Source of the DNA: CAYPKW01 sp964411425
GTDB lineage: Bacteria > Pseudomonadota > Alphaproteobacteria > Dongiales > Dongiaceae
Direction of reading: 5' to 3'
Assembly: GCA_964411425.1 (NCBI GenBank)
Contig: CAYPKW010000093.1
Span: 1 to 9,223, forward strand
Length of the DNA stretch: 9,223 nucleotides
The first letter of the stretch is position 1. Each line of letters starts with the position of its first letter. The notes beneath the pieces are model-generated. The model was given only the letters and a program-made list of their open reading frames with translations. It was not told where the DNA came from and searched no databases. Below are positions 1 to 6,850 of this stretch, piece after piece. The position numbers were made by a program, and so were the translations under genes.

Positions 1-41
1 CTCTAGTGGATCGAATCCAACGTTTGGCTCCCCCAATTGTC

Positions 42-64
42 ATGCCCGCGCTTGACGCGGGCAT
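42..64. repeat. REP-like hairpin, 9-bp stem
   Basis: ATGCCCGCG and CGCGGGCAT form a perfect 9-bp stem around loop CTTGA. This is the left internal hairpin of the nested element at 4-155. It resembles the CATGCCCG...CGGGCATCC palindromes found between genes in many alphaproteobacteria. Confidence 0.75.
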
Positions 65-86
65 CCATCGTGCCGGCGCACCATGG

Positions 87-109
87 ATCGCCGGATCACG
101 CCCGGCGAT
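87..109. repeat. REP-like hairpin, 8-bp stem
   Basis: ATCGCCGG and CCGGCGAT form a perfect 8-bp stem around a 7-nt loop (ATCACGC). This is the right internal hairpin of the nested element. Read on the plus strand it is followed by GACACTTTCTT, which is too broken to be a convincing terminator T tract. Confidence 0.7.
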
Positions 110-152
110 GACACTTTCTTCGGGCAGGGACTCAATTGTCGGATTGCATCCA

Positions 153-536
153 CTAAAACCCGAGCGCCCGGCCGGCGATGAGCCGCGAGGGGTAACGCTT
201 GCCGCTGCCGGGCGCCAGCCAGATGATCCGGTCACCGTCCCGCAGCACCGTGTAGCAGCTCTCCGCCGAGCGCCAGGTCGAGCAATATTGGGTGTCGGTC
301 ACGCGCCACTGCCCGGTGTCCGGCTCGCCGCCCTTCGGCAGGTAGGTCGTGCCGCCGTCGGGATCGAAGTAGCTGCGGTACTCGGTGGCACCCCAGAAGC
401 TGTGCACCGTGTTGCCGGCAAGCGCCGCCGCGATTTCCGGGCCGCTCAACTGCCGCTCCTCGCCGGTCGCCGCCGCCGCCGCCAGCAGGCCGGCCGCGAG
501 AGCGAATGGCAGTGCCAGTCTTCGCACCGGCCTCAC
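153..536 (-). CDS. Small predicted exported protein at the end of the sox operon, function unknown
   Basis: I do not recognise this 127-residue protein with confidence. It has a clear N-terminal export signal: basic residues (RPVRR), an Ala/Leu hydrophobic stretch at about 7-23, and a plausible cleavage site near the AAATGEE segment. The mature part is about 104 residues and rich in Trp, Tyr and Gly. It begins LSGPEIAAALAGNTV, continues with WGATEYRSYFDPDGG, and has two cysteines (85 and 94) that could form a disulphide. This pattern recalls small periplasmic domains of unknown function in proteobacteria (possibly DUF995-like), which is only a guess. The chosen GTG start overlaps the soxG stop in a GTGA arrangement. 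A second in-frame GTG at 527 has a better-spaced GGAG 8 nt upstream and would shorten the protein by three residues. It shares the operon with soxBDAG, but a cytoplasmic enzyme complex does not explain an exported partner. Its TAG stop lies exactly at the edge of the inverted-repeat element. Confidence 0.72.
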   Translation of the reverse strand: MRPVRRLALPFALAAGLLAAAAATGEERQLSGPEIAAALAGNTVHSFWGATEYRSYFDPDGGTTYLPKGGEPDTGQWRVTDTQYCSTWRSAESCYTVLRDGDRIIWLAPGSGKRYPSRLIAGRALGF

Positions 537-1135
537 TCCACGATGGCGATGGCGTAGTGTGCCGCCGCCTGTTCGATCCAGACCCAGACGTAATCGGCGA
601 AGCTGTTCTGCACGTAGACCTCGTACGTGGGAGCGTCGTCCACTTGGTCGAGAATCATGACGGCCTTGGCGAAGCTGCTCTGGGCGCATTGGCCGGCCTT
701 GAAGGCGCGCGGGTGGAGGTCGAGCGGCGTGGCCTTGGCCATCAGCTCGCGCACGCGCGGGCCGGCGAGCCGGATCACGGTGCGCGCCTCGGAGACGTCC
801 ACGACGGCGGCGTGTTGTTCCGCGAGCGCTTGGCGCAGCCGGGCGACGAGCTCGCTCTGGCGGCCGTCCGGCCCCACGATCAGCCATTCGTTCGGCCCGA
901 GCCACAGCGCCTTGAGATCGCCTGCCGGCGTGGTTGTGTTGGGGGCGGTCGGCAGCGCCAAGCCCGTTGCCGCCCGCACCGCGTCGAGGAAGGCGGTCGC
1001 AGGTTCGCCACGCAGGTTCACCTGAGAGCGGTGCGCCCGCTCGGCCAAGAGCACGCCCGCCTCCGCCGTCGGTCCGACGCGGGCGGGCAGGCCCCGGTGG
1101 GCGAGGGGCGAGCGGCGCAGGTAGGGCTCAACCAT
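533..1135 (-). CDS. soxG: Sarcosine oxidase gamma subunit
   Basis: This is the 200-residue gamma subunit of heterotetrameric (alpha-beta-gamma-delta) sarcosine oxidase, a cytoplasmic enzyme. Gamma carries no known cofactor. It has a fold related to the folate-binding aminomethyltransferases and helps hold the complex together. Family hallmarks seen here are the LGPNEWLIVGP segment at about 79-89, DVSEARTVIRLAGPRVRELM at about 113-132, and the C-terminal TYEVYVQNSFADYVWVWIEQAA region. Its length is normal for the family. The ATG start lies inside the last codons of soxA (8-nt overlap), with a GGAGG at 1148-1152 placed 12 nt upstream, so reading is probably coupled to soxA. The stop overlaps the first possible start of the small downstream gene. 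Identification rests on motifs plus position as the fourth gene of a canonical soxBDAG order. Confidence 0.93.
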   Translation of the reverse strand: MVEPYLRRSPLAHRGLPARVGPTAEAGVLLAERAHRSQVNLRGEPATAFLDAVRAATGLALPTAPNTTTPAGDLKALWLGPNEWLIVGPDGRQSELVARLRQALAEQHAAVVDVSEARTVIRLAGPRVRELMAKATPLDLHPRAFKAGQCAQSSFAKAVMILDQVDDAPTYEVYVQNSFADYVWVWIEQAAAHYAIAIVE

Positions 1136-4100
1136 CGACGCGCTTGCCCTCCGGATCGAAGAACCTGGGTTCGCTCACCGTCGCCGGGATCGCCCGGTCG
1201 GCGAGCGGCACATGGACCGTCTCGCCCATGCGGTTGCGCCCGTTCTTGACCAGCGCCAAGGCGATCGAGCGCCCCACGTTCGGGCTGTAGTAGCTCGAGG
1301 TCACGTGGCCAAGCATGGTCATGGGCGGCCGGTCCTTGAGCTCAGCCACGATCTGGCCGCCCTCGGGCAGCACCTCGCTGGGGTTGTCGGTCAGCAGCCC
1401 CACCAGGTGCTTGCGGTCGGAGCGCGCGGTATCGACGCGCGCGAGCGAGCGCTTGCCGAGGAAATCCTTCTTCGCCTTGCTCACGATCCAGTCCATGCCG
1501 AGATCATGGGGCGTGATCGTGCCGTCGGTCTCCTGGCCGACGATGACATAGCCCTTCTCGGCGCGCAGCACGTGCATGGTCTCGGTGCCGTAGGGCGTGA
1601 TGGCGTATTTCTCGCCGGCCGCCAGCAGCGCCTGCCACAGGGCCACGGCATAGGACGGCGCCACGTTGACCTCGTACGACAACTCGCCGGTGAAGCTGAT
1701 GCGGAAGACGCGCGCCGGTATGTCCGCCACGTGGCCCTCGCGCACCGACATGAACGGGAAGGCGGCCGGGTCGAGGTCGATGTCCCGGGTCAACTCCGCG
1801 AGCAGCTTGCGCCCGAGCGGCCCGTTCAACGCCACCGTCGTCCACTGCTCGGTGACGCTGGTGCACCAGACCCGCAGGTGCGGCCATTCGCATTGCAGCC
1901 AGCTCTCGAGCCAGTTGAACACGCGCGCCGCGTTGCCGGTGGTGGTGGTCATCAGGTAGTGATGCGGGCCGAGCCGCGTCGTCACGCCGTCGTCCATCAC
2001 CATGCCGTCCTCGCCCAGCATCAGGCCGTAGCGGCTGCGGCCCACTTCCAGCTTGTTCCAGGCGTTGGTGTAGACCCAGTTGAGCAGTTCGACCGCGTCC
2101 GGCCCCTCTATGTCGATCTTTCCCAGCGTCGAGGCGTCGACGATGCCGACGCGATCGCGCACGGCTTTCGCCTCGCGGTTCACCGCCTCGTGCAGGCCCT
2201 CGCCGGGCTTCGGGTAGTACCAGGCGCGCCGCCACTGGCCGACGTTCTCGAACGGCGCGCCGACGCTCTCGTGCCAGGAATGCAGCGGCGTCCTGCGGAC
2301 GGGGTCGAGCAGATCGCCCCGGTCGTCGCCGGCGAAGGCGCCGATGGTGACCGGCGTGTAGGGCGGCCGGAAGGTGGTCGTGCCGACTTCGGCCAGCTCG
2401 ACGCCCAGGGTCCCGGCCAGGATCGCCAGCGCGTTCACGTTGCTGGTCTTGCCCTGGTCGGTGCCCATGCCCATGGTGGTGTAGCGCTTCAGGTGCTCGA
2501 CCGAGCGGTAGCCTTCGCGCGCCGACAGCGCCACGTCGGCGGCGGTCACGTCGTTCTGGTAATCGACGAAGCGCTTGGCGTGCGGCCGGTCGGAGGGCAC
2601 GGCCCAGACCGGTTCGATCGGCGATTCGGGCTGACTCGATGCGGCGCTCGGCGCCGCGCCGACGCCCTCAGTGAAACCCGCCCCGGCCGCCGCCCACTGG
2701 CCGGCGGCGAAGCCCTGCGCCAGGCACTCCTTGAGCGCGAACGCGCCGTTGGCGGCGCCGGCCGAGCGCTCCGCCTGGGTCGAGCGGTCGGGCACGAAGG
2801 CGGCGAGGCGTTGGTCGAAACGCAAGCGCCCGCGCGATTGCGAGAACAGATGCACGGCGGGATTCCAGCCGCCCGAGACGCACACCAGGTCGCAGGCGAT
2901 GTCGCGCCTGGCGCCGGCGACGCCGGTACCGTCCCAGGCCATGACCGCGACCGAGGCGACGCGGCGCCCTCCGGCGTGCGCCGTGGCCGTGCCGACGATG
3001 GCGTGCCCGGCCAGCAGTTCCACGCCGCGCCGGCGCAGCGCTGCCGCGAGCGGGCCTTGCGGATCGCGCCTGAGATCGACGACGGCCGCCACGCCCACGC
3101 CCGCGTCGAGCAGGTCGAGCGCCGCGCGATAGGCGCCGTCGTTGTTGGTGAAGACGACCGCGCGCCGGCCGGGCGCCGCCGCGTATCGGTTCACGTAGGT
3201 CGCCGCCGCCGCGGCCAGCATGATGCCCGGCCGGTCGTTGTCGGCGAACACCAGGGGCCGCTCGATGGCGCCGGTCGCCAGCACGACGCGCTTGGCGCGC
3301 ACCCGCCATAGCCGCTGGCGCGGCCCCGCCGCCTGCTGCGGCGGCAGGTGATCGCTCAACCGCTCGATCATGGCCAGGTAGTTGTGGTCGTAGTAGCCGA
3401 ACACGGTGGTGCGCGCCAGCACCCTCACCTCCGGCAGCCCGGCGAGTTCTTCGAGCGCGCGCGCGACCCAATCGGGGCCGGCGATCCCGTCCACCTCGTC
3501 GCGGGCGCCCAACAGCGCGCCGCCCGGCTCGGCCTGCTCGTCGGCGAGGATCACCCGCGCCCCGCCGCGCCCCGCGGCGAGCGCCGCGGCGAGGCCGGCC
3601 GGCCCCGCGCCCGCCACCAGCACGTCGCAGTGCGCGTTGATCTTCTCGTAGCGGTCGGGGTCGGGCTCCCGCGGCGACTTGCCGAGGCCGGCCGCCCGGC
3701 GGATGAAATACTCGTACGCCATCCAAAAGCGCCCCGGCCACATGAAGGTCTTGTAATAGAAGCCGGCGGGGACCAGGCGCGCGAGCAAGCCGTTGACAGC
3801 GCCGAGGTCGAACTCGACCGACGGCCAGCAGTTGACGCTGGCGGCGGTGAGCCCCTCGTACAGCTCTACCTGGGTGGCGCGCAGATTGGGTTCGGTGCGG
3901 TCGCCGACGCCGAGCTGGACCAGGGCATTCGGCTCCTCCGCGCCCGCGCCAAGGATGCCGCGCGGCCGGTGGTACTTGAAGCTGCGCCCAACCAGCGCCA
4001 CGCCGTTGGCGATGAGGGCCGAGGCCAGGGTGTCGCCCAGGTAACCCTGGTAGCTGCGCTCGTTGAAGGCGAAGGCGAGGGGCCGCGCGCGGTCGATGCG

Positions 4101-4136
4101 CCCGCCTTGCGGCAGCCGGTGACTCTGGCCGCTCAT
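1128..4136 (-). CDS. soxA: Sarcosine oxidase alpha subunit
   Basis: This is the 1002-residue alpha subunit of heterotetrameric sarcosine oxidase. The complex converts sarcosine, O2 and tetrahydrofolate to glycine, H2O2 and 5,10-methylene-tetrahydrofolate; alpha binds NAD+ and contributes to the flavin and folate sites. Domains in order: a ferredoxin-like N-terminal domain (about 15-105) that lacks the cysteine set for an iron-sulphur cluster, as usual in SoxA; a Rossmann dinucleotide-binding domain starting DVLVAGAGPAGLAAALAAG (171-189) with an acidic residue at 200 and an ATGA motif at 287-290; a SoxA-type linking domain (about 515-605, with RYTTMGMGTDQGKTSNVNAL); a GCV_T-type folate domain (about 620-885, with GELSYEVNV at 817-825); and a C-terminal GCV_T barrel (about 905-995). 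An Ala/Ser/Pro-rich stretch at about 485-510 looks like a flexible linker. The start lies 4 nt after the soxD stop, with no strong ribosome binding site, suggesting coupled translation. The reading frame is intact and near the usual length. Confidence 0.97.
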   Translation of the reverse strand: MSGQSHRLPQGGRIDRARPLAFAFNERSYQGYLGDTLASALIANGVALVGRSFKYHRPRGILGAGAEEPNALVQLGVGDRTEPNLRATQVELYEGLTAASVNCWPSVEFDLGAVNGLLARLVPAGFYYKTFMWPGRFWMAYEYFIRRAAGLGKSPREPDPDRYEKINAHCDVLVAGAGPAGLAAALAAGRGGARVILADEQAEPGGALLGARDEVDGIAGPDWVARALEELAGLPEVRVLARTTVFGYYDHNYLAMIERLSDHLPPQQAAGPRQRLWRVRAKRVVLATGAIERPLVFADNDRPGIMLAAAAATYVNRYAAAPGRRAVVFTNNDGAYRAALDLLDAGVGVAAVVDLRRDPQGPLAAALRRRGVELLAGHAIVGTATAHAGGRRVASVAVMAWDGTGVAGARRDIACDLVCVSGGWNPAVHLFSQSRGRLRFDQRLAAFVPDRSTQAERSAGAANGAFALKECLAQGFAAGQWAAAGAGFTEGVGAAPSAASSQPESPIEPVWAVPSDRPHAKRFVDYQNDVTAADVALSAREGYRSVEHLKRYTTMGMGTDQGKTSNVNALAILAGTLGVELAEVGTTTFRPPYTPVTIGAFAGDDRGDLLDPVRRTPLHSWHESVGAPFENVGQWRRAWYYPKPGEGLHEAVNREAKAVRDRVGIVDASTLGKIDIEGPDAVELLNWVYTNAWNKLEVGRSRYGLMLGEDGMVMDDGVTTRLGPHHYLMTTTTGNAARVFNWLESWLQCEWPHLRVWCTSVTEQWTTVALNGPLGRKLLAELTRDIDLDPAAFPFMSVREGHVADIPARVFRISFTGELSYEVNVAPSYAVALWQALLAAGEKYAITPYGTETMHVLRAEKGYVIVGQETDGTITPHDLGMDWIVSKAKKDFLGKRSLARVDTARSDRKHLVGLLTDNPSEVLPEGGQIVAELKDRPPMTMLGHVTSSYYSPNVGRSIALALVKNGRNRMGETVHVPLADRAIPATVSEPRFFDPEGKRVDG

Positions 4137-4140
4137 CCGT

Positions 4141-4422
4141 TCAGGACCCGACCGCCGGCGGCGGCTCGCCCATCCTGTAGACCGCGACGATCTCGTGCGT
4201 CACGGTGTGGCGCGCGACGTTGAACCAGCGCCGGCAGCCGCGCGCGTGGTTCCAGCGCTCGTAATGGACGCCCTTCGGGTTCTTGCGCATGAAAAGGTAA
4301 TCCGCCCACTCGGTGTCCGAGAGCTTCTCCGGCTCGGGGGGCCGGGCGATGTGGCCCTCGCCACCGCAAGTGAACTCGCTCTCCTCGCGCGGCCCGCAGA
4401 AGGGGCAGGGGATGAGGAACAT
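4141..4422 (-). CDS. soxD: Sarcosine oxidase delta subunit
   Basis: This is the 93-residue delta subunit, a small zinc-binding component of heterotetrameric sarcosine oxidase. It begins MFLIPCPFCGPREESEF, the family signature. Cys6, Cys9, His59 and Cys63 fall at the positions reported as zinc ligands in characterised SoxD proteins, so the zinc site appears complete. Other typical segments are WADYLFMRKNPKGVHYERW and CRRWFNVARHT. It sits between soxB (15-nt gap) and soxA (4-nt gap), the standard order. GGAAG lies directly against the ATG and GGGACGG lies about 9 nt upstream, so the ribosome binding site is ambiguous, but the N-terminus matches the family and fixes the start. Confidence 0.96.
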   Translation of the reverse strand: MFLIPCPFCGPREESEFTCGGEGHIARPPEPEKLSDTEWADYLFMRKNPKGVHYERWNHARGCRRWFNVARHTVTHEIVAVYRMGEPPPAVGS

Positions 4423-4437
4423 CTTCCAGTGCCGTCC

Positions 4438-5703
4438 CTAATGCGCGACGCCGGCGGCGCCGTGCTCGTCGACCAGGTAGCCGTGGCTGAAGCGCGCCAG
4501 CGCGAACGCCTCGTTGAGCCGGTGCGGGCGTCCTTGCGCGATCGTATGGGCGAAGACGTGGCCCGAGCCGGGCGTCGCCTTGAATCCGCCGGTGCCCCAG
4601 CCGCAGTTGAAATATAGGCCGTCCACCGGCGTCAGGCCCAGGATCGGGCTCGCGTCCGGGCAGATGTCGACGATGCCGGCCCAGGTCCGCAGCACCTTGA
4701 GCCGGCTGAAGCAAGGGAACAGTTCGACCAGCGCGTTGAGCAGGTTCTCCACCACCGGCGGGCTGCCGCGCTGGGCGTAGGAATTGTAGCCGTCGATGCC
4801 GGCGCCCATGACCAGCTCGCCCTTGTCGGACTGGCTCACATAGACGTGCACGGCGCTCGACATGACGACGGTGTGCAGCACCGGTTTCACCGGCTCGGAG
4901 ACCAGCGCCTGCAAGGGATGGCTCTCGATCGGGAAACGAAGCCCCGCCATGGCGGCCAGAACGGAGGCGTGGCCGGCCACGACGACGCCCACCTTGTCGG
5001 CGCCGATGAAGCCCTTCGCGGTCTCGACCCCCTGGATGCGCCCGTTGCTCACCCTGAGGCCCGTCACCTCGCAGTCCTGGATGATGTCCACCCCGCGGTC
5101 GTCGGCGGCGCGCGCGAAGCCCCAGGCGACCGCGTCGTGGCGCGCCACGCCGCCGCGCCGCTGCAACGAGGCTCCCAGCACCGGATGGCGGGCGTTCGGC
5201 CGGCAGTCGAGAATCGGGCAGAAGGCCTTGATCTGCTCCACCGTGAGAATCTCGGAATCGATCCCGTTGAGCCGGATCGCGTTCACCCGCCGATGCAGCT
5301 CGCGCATCTCGTGCTGGTTGTGCGCCAAGCTCAGCAACCCGCGCTGGCTGAACATCACGTTGAAATTGAGGTCCCGGCTCAAGCCCTCCCACAGCTTCAG
5401 CGAATGCTCGTACAGCGCGGCACTCTCGTCCCACAGGTAGTTGGAGCGCACCACGGTGGTGTTGCGCCCGGTGTTGCCGCCGCCGAGCCAGCCCTTCTCC
5501 ACCACGGCGACGTTCGTCAACCCGTGCTCCTTGGCGAGATAATAGGCGGTGGCGAGCCCGTGCCCGCCGCCGCCCACGATCACCACGTCATAGGAGGGCT
5601 TGGGCTCGGGGCTGCGCCAGGCGGCCCGCCATTCCTCATGGTGGCTGAGCGCGTTGCGCGCCAGCGAGAAGATGGAATAGCGGGATTTCTTCGGCGTGCC
5701 CAT
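4438..5703 (-). CDS. soxB: Sarcosine oxidase beta subunit
   Basis: This is the beta subunit of heterotetrameric sarcosine oxidase, a DAO-family flavoprotein. It oxidises sarcosine at a noncovalent FAD and passes electrons to a covalently bound FMN at the alpha-beta interface, which reacts with oxygen. The 421-residue protein shows an N-terminal RYSIFSLARNAL segment typical of SoxB, a Rossmann motif DVVIVGGGGHGLATAYYLA (39-57), the GGGNTGRNTTVVRSNYL segment (74-90), and a C-terminal flavin motif (LYFNCGWGTGGFKATPGSG, 363-381). With the start chosen here, a histidine falls at residue 173 (ARHPVLGASLQ), the numbering reported for the covalent FMN attachment in characterised beta subunits. The frame is open 10 codons further up, to an ATG at 5733. 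I prefer 5703 because an AAAGG lies 7 nt upstream and the N-terminus and His173 numbering then fit. It is the first gene of the operon. Confidence 0.97.
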   Translation of the reverse strand: MGTPKKSRYSIFSLARNALSHHEEWRAAWRSPEPKPSYDVVIVGGGGHGLATAYYLAKEHGLTNVAVVEKGWLGGGNTGRNTTVVRSNYLWDESAALYEHSLKLWEGLSRDLNFNVMFSQRGLLSLAHNQHEMRELHRRVNAIRLNGIDSEILTVEQIKAFCPILDCRPNARHPVLGASLQRRGGVARHDAVAWGFARAADDRGVDIIQDCEVTGLRVSNGRIQGVETAKGFIGADKVGVVVAGHASVLAAMAGLRFPIESHPLQALVSEPVKPVLHTVVMSSAVHVYVSQSDKGELVMGAGIDGYNSYAQRGSPPVVENLLNALVELFPCFSRLKVLRTWAGIVDICPDASPILGLTPVDGLYFNCGWGTGGFKATPGSGHVFAHTIAQGRPHRLNEAFALARFSHGYLVDEHGAAGVAH

Positions 5704-5710
5704 CGTGCGG

Positions 5711-5715
5711 CCTTT
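5711..5715 (-). promoter_or_regulatory. Ribosome binding site deciding the soxB start
   Basis: On the minus strand AAAGG is followed by 7 nt and then the ATG at 5703. This is normal Shine-Dalgarno spacing and favours that ATG over the in-frame ATG 10 codons upstream. Confidence 0.6.
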
Positions 5716-5790
5716 ATTGCAGCAGCGCGCCACGCCTTCAAGCCCGGCCGTTCGCAGCGCCGCGTCGGATCGCCGCCAAACGGCGCAATG

Positions 5791-5813
5791 TATTCCATCC
5801 GCGACATGGAGTA
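5791..5813. promoter_or_regulatory. Candidate operator, inverted repeat TATTCCAT-N7-ATGGAGTA
   Basis: The arms at 5791-5798 and 5806-5813 are complementary at 7 of 8 positions around a 7-nt spacer (CCGCGAC). It lies in the divergent intergenic region, about 90 nt from the soxB start and about 30 nt before the preferred regulator start. That is a sensible place for a binding site serving both arms. It is one copy only, and a match of this quality can arise by chance. Confidence 0.35.
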
Positions 5814-5845
5814 GAGTGGCCGCGTACTACTTACGAGCCGGTCCC

Positions 5846-6850
5846 ATGTTCGGCGCCGCCGCCACGGAACTGCCCCAGCGCATCGCCTTCCTGCTGGTGC
5901 CCAACTTCTCGATGATCGCGTTCACCGCGGCCGTCGAGCCGTTGCGCCTCGCCAACCGGGCGAGCGGACGCGGGCTCTATTCCTGGCACCTGTTCTCGGC
6001 CGACGGCGGCCCGGTCGTCGCGAGCAACGGCATCGTGCTGCACCCGGCACAGGCGATCGATCGCGCCGAGGGCATCGGCACCATCATTTTATGCAGCGGC
6101 ATCGACGGGCATCTGTACCGCGACCGCGCGGTGTTCGCGGCGCTGCGCCGCTTCGACCGCCAGGGCACGGACATCGGGGCCTTGTGCACCGGCAGCCACG
6201 CGCTGGCCCGCGCCGGCCTGCTGGACGGGTTCCGATGCACGATCCACTGGGAGAACCTAGCGGGCTTCGCCGAGGAGTTTCCGGACATCGCGGTCACCTC
6301 GGAGCTGTTCGAGGTCGACCGCGGCCGGTTCACCTGCTCCGGCGGCACCGCGGCGCTCGACATGATGCTCAACATGATCCAGCTCCAACACGGCCACGAG
6401 CTGGCGGCGGCCGTCGCCGAACAGTTCATCCACGAGCGCATCCGCGACGCGCACGACCGCCAGCGCATGGCGCTCTGGGCGCGCCTCGGCGTGCGCCACC
6501 CGAAGCTGATCCGGGTGATCGAGACAATGGAGACCAATCTCGAGGAGCCGCTCGGCCGCGCCGAGCTGGCAGGCACCGCCGGCCTCTCTAGCCGCCAGCT
6601 CGAGCGGCTGTTCCGCAAGTATCTCGACCGCTCGCCGGCGCGCTATTACGTCGAGCTGCGCCTCGACCGGGCGCGGCAGTTGCTGTTGCAGACCGACATG
6701 TCGGTGATCGACGTGGCGCTCGCCTGCGGCTTCGTGTCGCCGTCGCACTTCTCGAAGTGCTACCGCGACTTCTTCGGCAAAACCCCGCGCAAGGAGCGCG
6801 AGCGCCCGGCCCGCGTTCCCGTCATGGAGCGCCGGGGGGCGGGCGCATGA
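5846..6850 (+). CDS. GlxA-family transcriptional regulator (DJ-1/PfpI-like domain plus AraC HTH)
   Basis: This is a 334-residue regulator of the GlxA/GbdR type. The N-terminal half is a class I glutamine amidotransferase-like (DJ-1/PfpI) sensor domain: QRIAFLLVPNFSMIAFTAAVEPLRLAN (11-37), the nucleophile-elbow segment GALCTGSHALARAGLLDG with Cys114 (111-128), and TIHWEN (132-137). The C-terminal part (about 220-315) is an AraC-type DNA-binding domain with two helix-turn-helix units, one around 237-256 and one at DVALACGFVSPSHFSKCYRDFFGKTP (289-314). Relatives include GbdR and SouR, which activate glycine betaine and sarcosine catabolism genes in Pseudomonas. By context this protein probably controls soxBDAG, its own operon, or both; the ligand is unknown. 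The ATG at 5846 gives a family-like short lead before the first strand. A GTG at 5816 with GGAG 4 nt upstream is an alternative start adding 10 residues. The stop overlaps the next gene by 4 nt (ATGA). Confidence 0.9.
   Translation: MFGAAATELPQRIAFLLVPNFSMIAFTAAVEPLRLANRASGRGLYSWHLFSADGGPVVASNGIVLHPAQAIDRAEGIGTIILCSGIDGHLYRDRAVFAALRRFDRQGTDIGALCTGSHALARAGLLDGFRCTIHWENLAGFAEEFPDIAVTSELFEVDRGRFTCSGGTAALDMMLNMIQLQHGHELAAAVAEQFIHERIRDAHDRQRMALWARLGVRHPKLIRVIETMETNLEEPLGRAELAGTAGLSSRQLERLFRKYLDRSPARYYVELRLDRARQLLLQTDMSVIDVALACGFVSPSHFSKCYRDFFGKTPRKERERPARVPVMERRGAGA

Larger units (their letters stand above)
4..155. repeat. Nested imperfect inverted-repeat element with two internal hairpins
   Basis: Outer arms at 4-32 and 127-155 are reverse complements at about 22 of 29 positions, starting with a perfect TAGTGGAT at the outer ends. 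Inside lie two perfect hairpins: ATGCCCGCG (42-50) with CGCGGGCAT (56-64) around a 5-nt loop, and ATCGCCGG (87-94) with CCGGCGAT (102-109) around a 7-nt loop. TGTCAT at 38-43 and ATGACA at 108-113 are also complementary and enclose both hairpins. The hairpin core resembles dispersed REP-like intergenic palindromes of alphaproteobacteria; that link is from memory, not a search. The right-hand outer arm supplies the TAG stop of the upstream small gene. No T tract follows either stem in the direction of the sox transcript, so a classic intrinsic terminator is not evident, although a stem this strong could protect the mRNA 3' end. The element may continue left of the window. Confidence 0.7.
5704..5845. 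promoter_or_regulatory. Divergent control region between soxB and the GlxA-type regulator
   Basis: This 142-bp stretch separates two divergent transcription units and is the only sizeable gene-to-gene gap inside the window, so promoters for both arms and the regulator's binding site are expected here. No convincing sigma-70 promoter can be read on either strand. Visible structure is an inverted repeat at 5791-5813 and a short G/C stem (CGCCG at 5771-5775 with CGGCG at 5781-5785). Confidence 0.6.

Noticed and set aside
36..64. Hairpin as an intrinsic terminator for the sox operon
   Set aside because: The stem is strong, but reading leftwards it is followed by GACAATTGGGGG rather than a T tract, so intrinsic termination is not supported.
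6..557. Plus-strand open frame starting within the repeat element, with a MPALDAGIHR-like peptide
   Set aside because: This peptide is the usual artefact of translating alphaproteobacterial REP-like palindromes; the rest runs antisense to the small exported protein.
1212..3311. Long plus-strand open frame of about 700 codons opposite soxA
   Set aside because: It lies entirely antisense to the well-supported soxA gene, is rich in Arg, Gly, His and Ala with no recognisable domain, and is the expected by-product of strong third-position G/C bias.
4133..5434. Minus-strand open frame of 433 codons overlapping soxB and soxD in another frame
   Set aside because: SoxB and SoxD are both clearly recognisable in their own frames; the alternative product is Arg/Gly-rich and has no family features.
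5713..5741. Sigma-70-like pair TTGAAG-N17-AATAAA on the minus strand before soxB
   Set aside because: Each box matches only 4 of 6 consensus positions, and the putative -10 overlaps the AAAGG ribosome binding site, which would leave almost no leader before the ATG.
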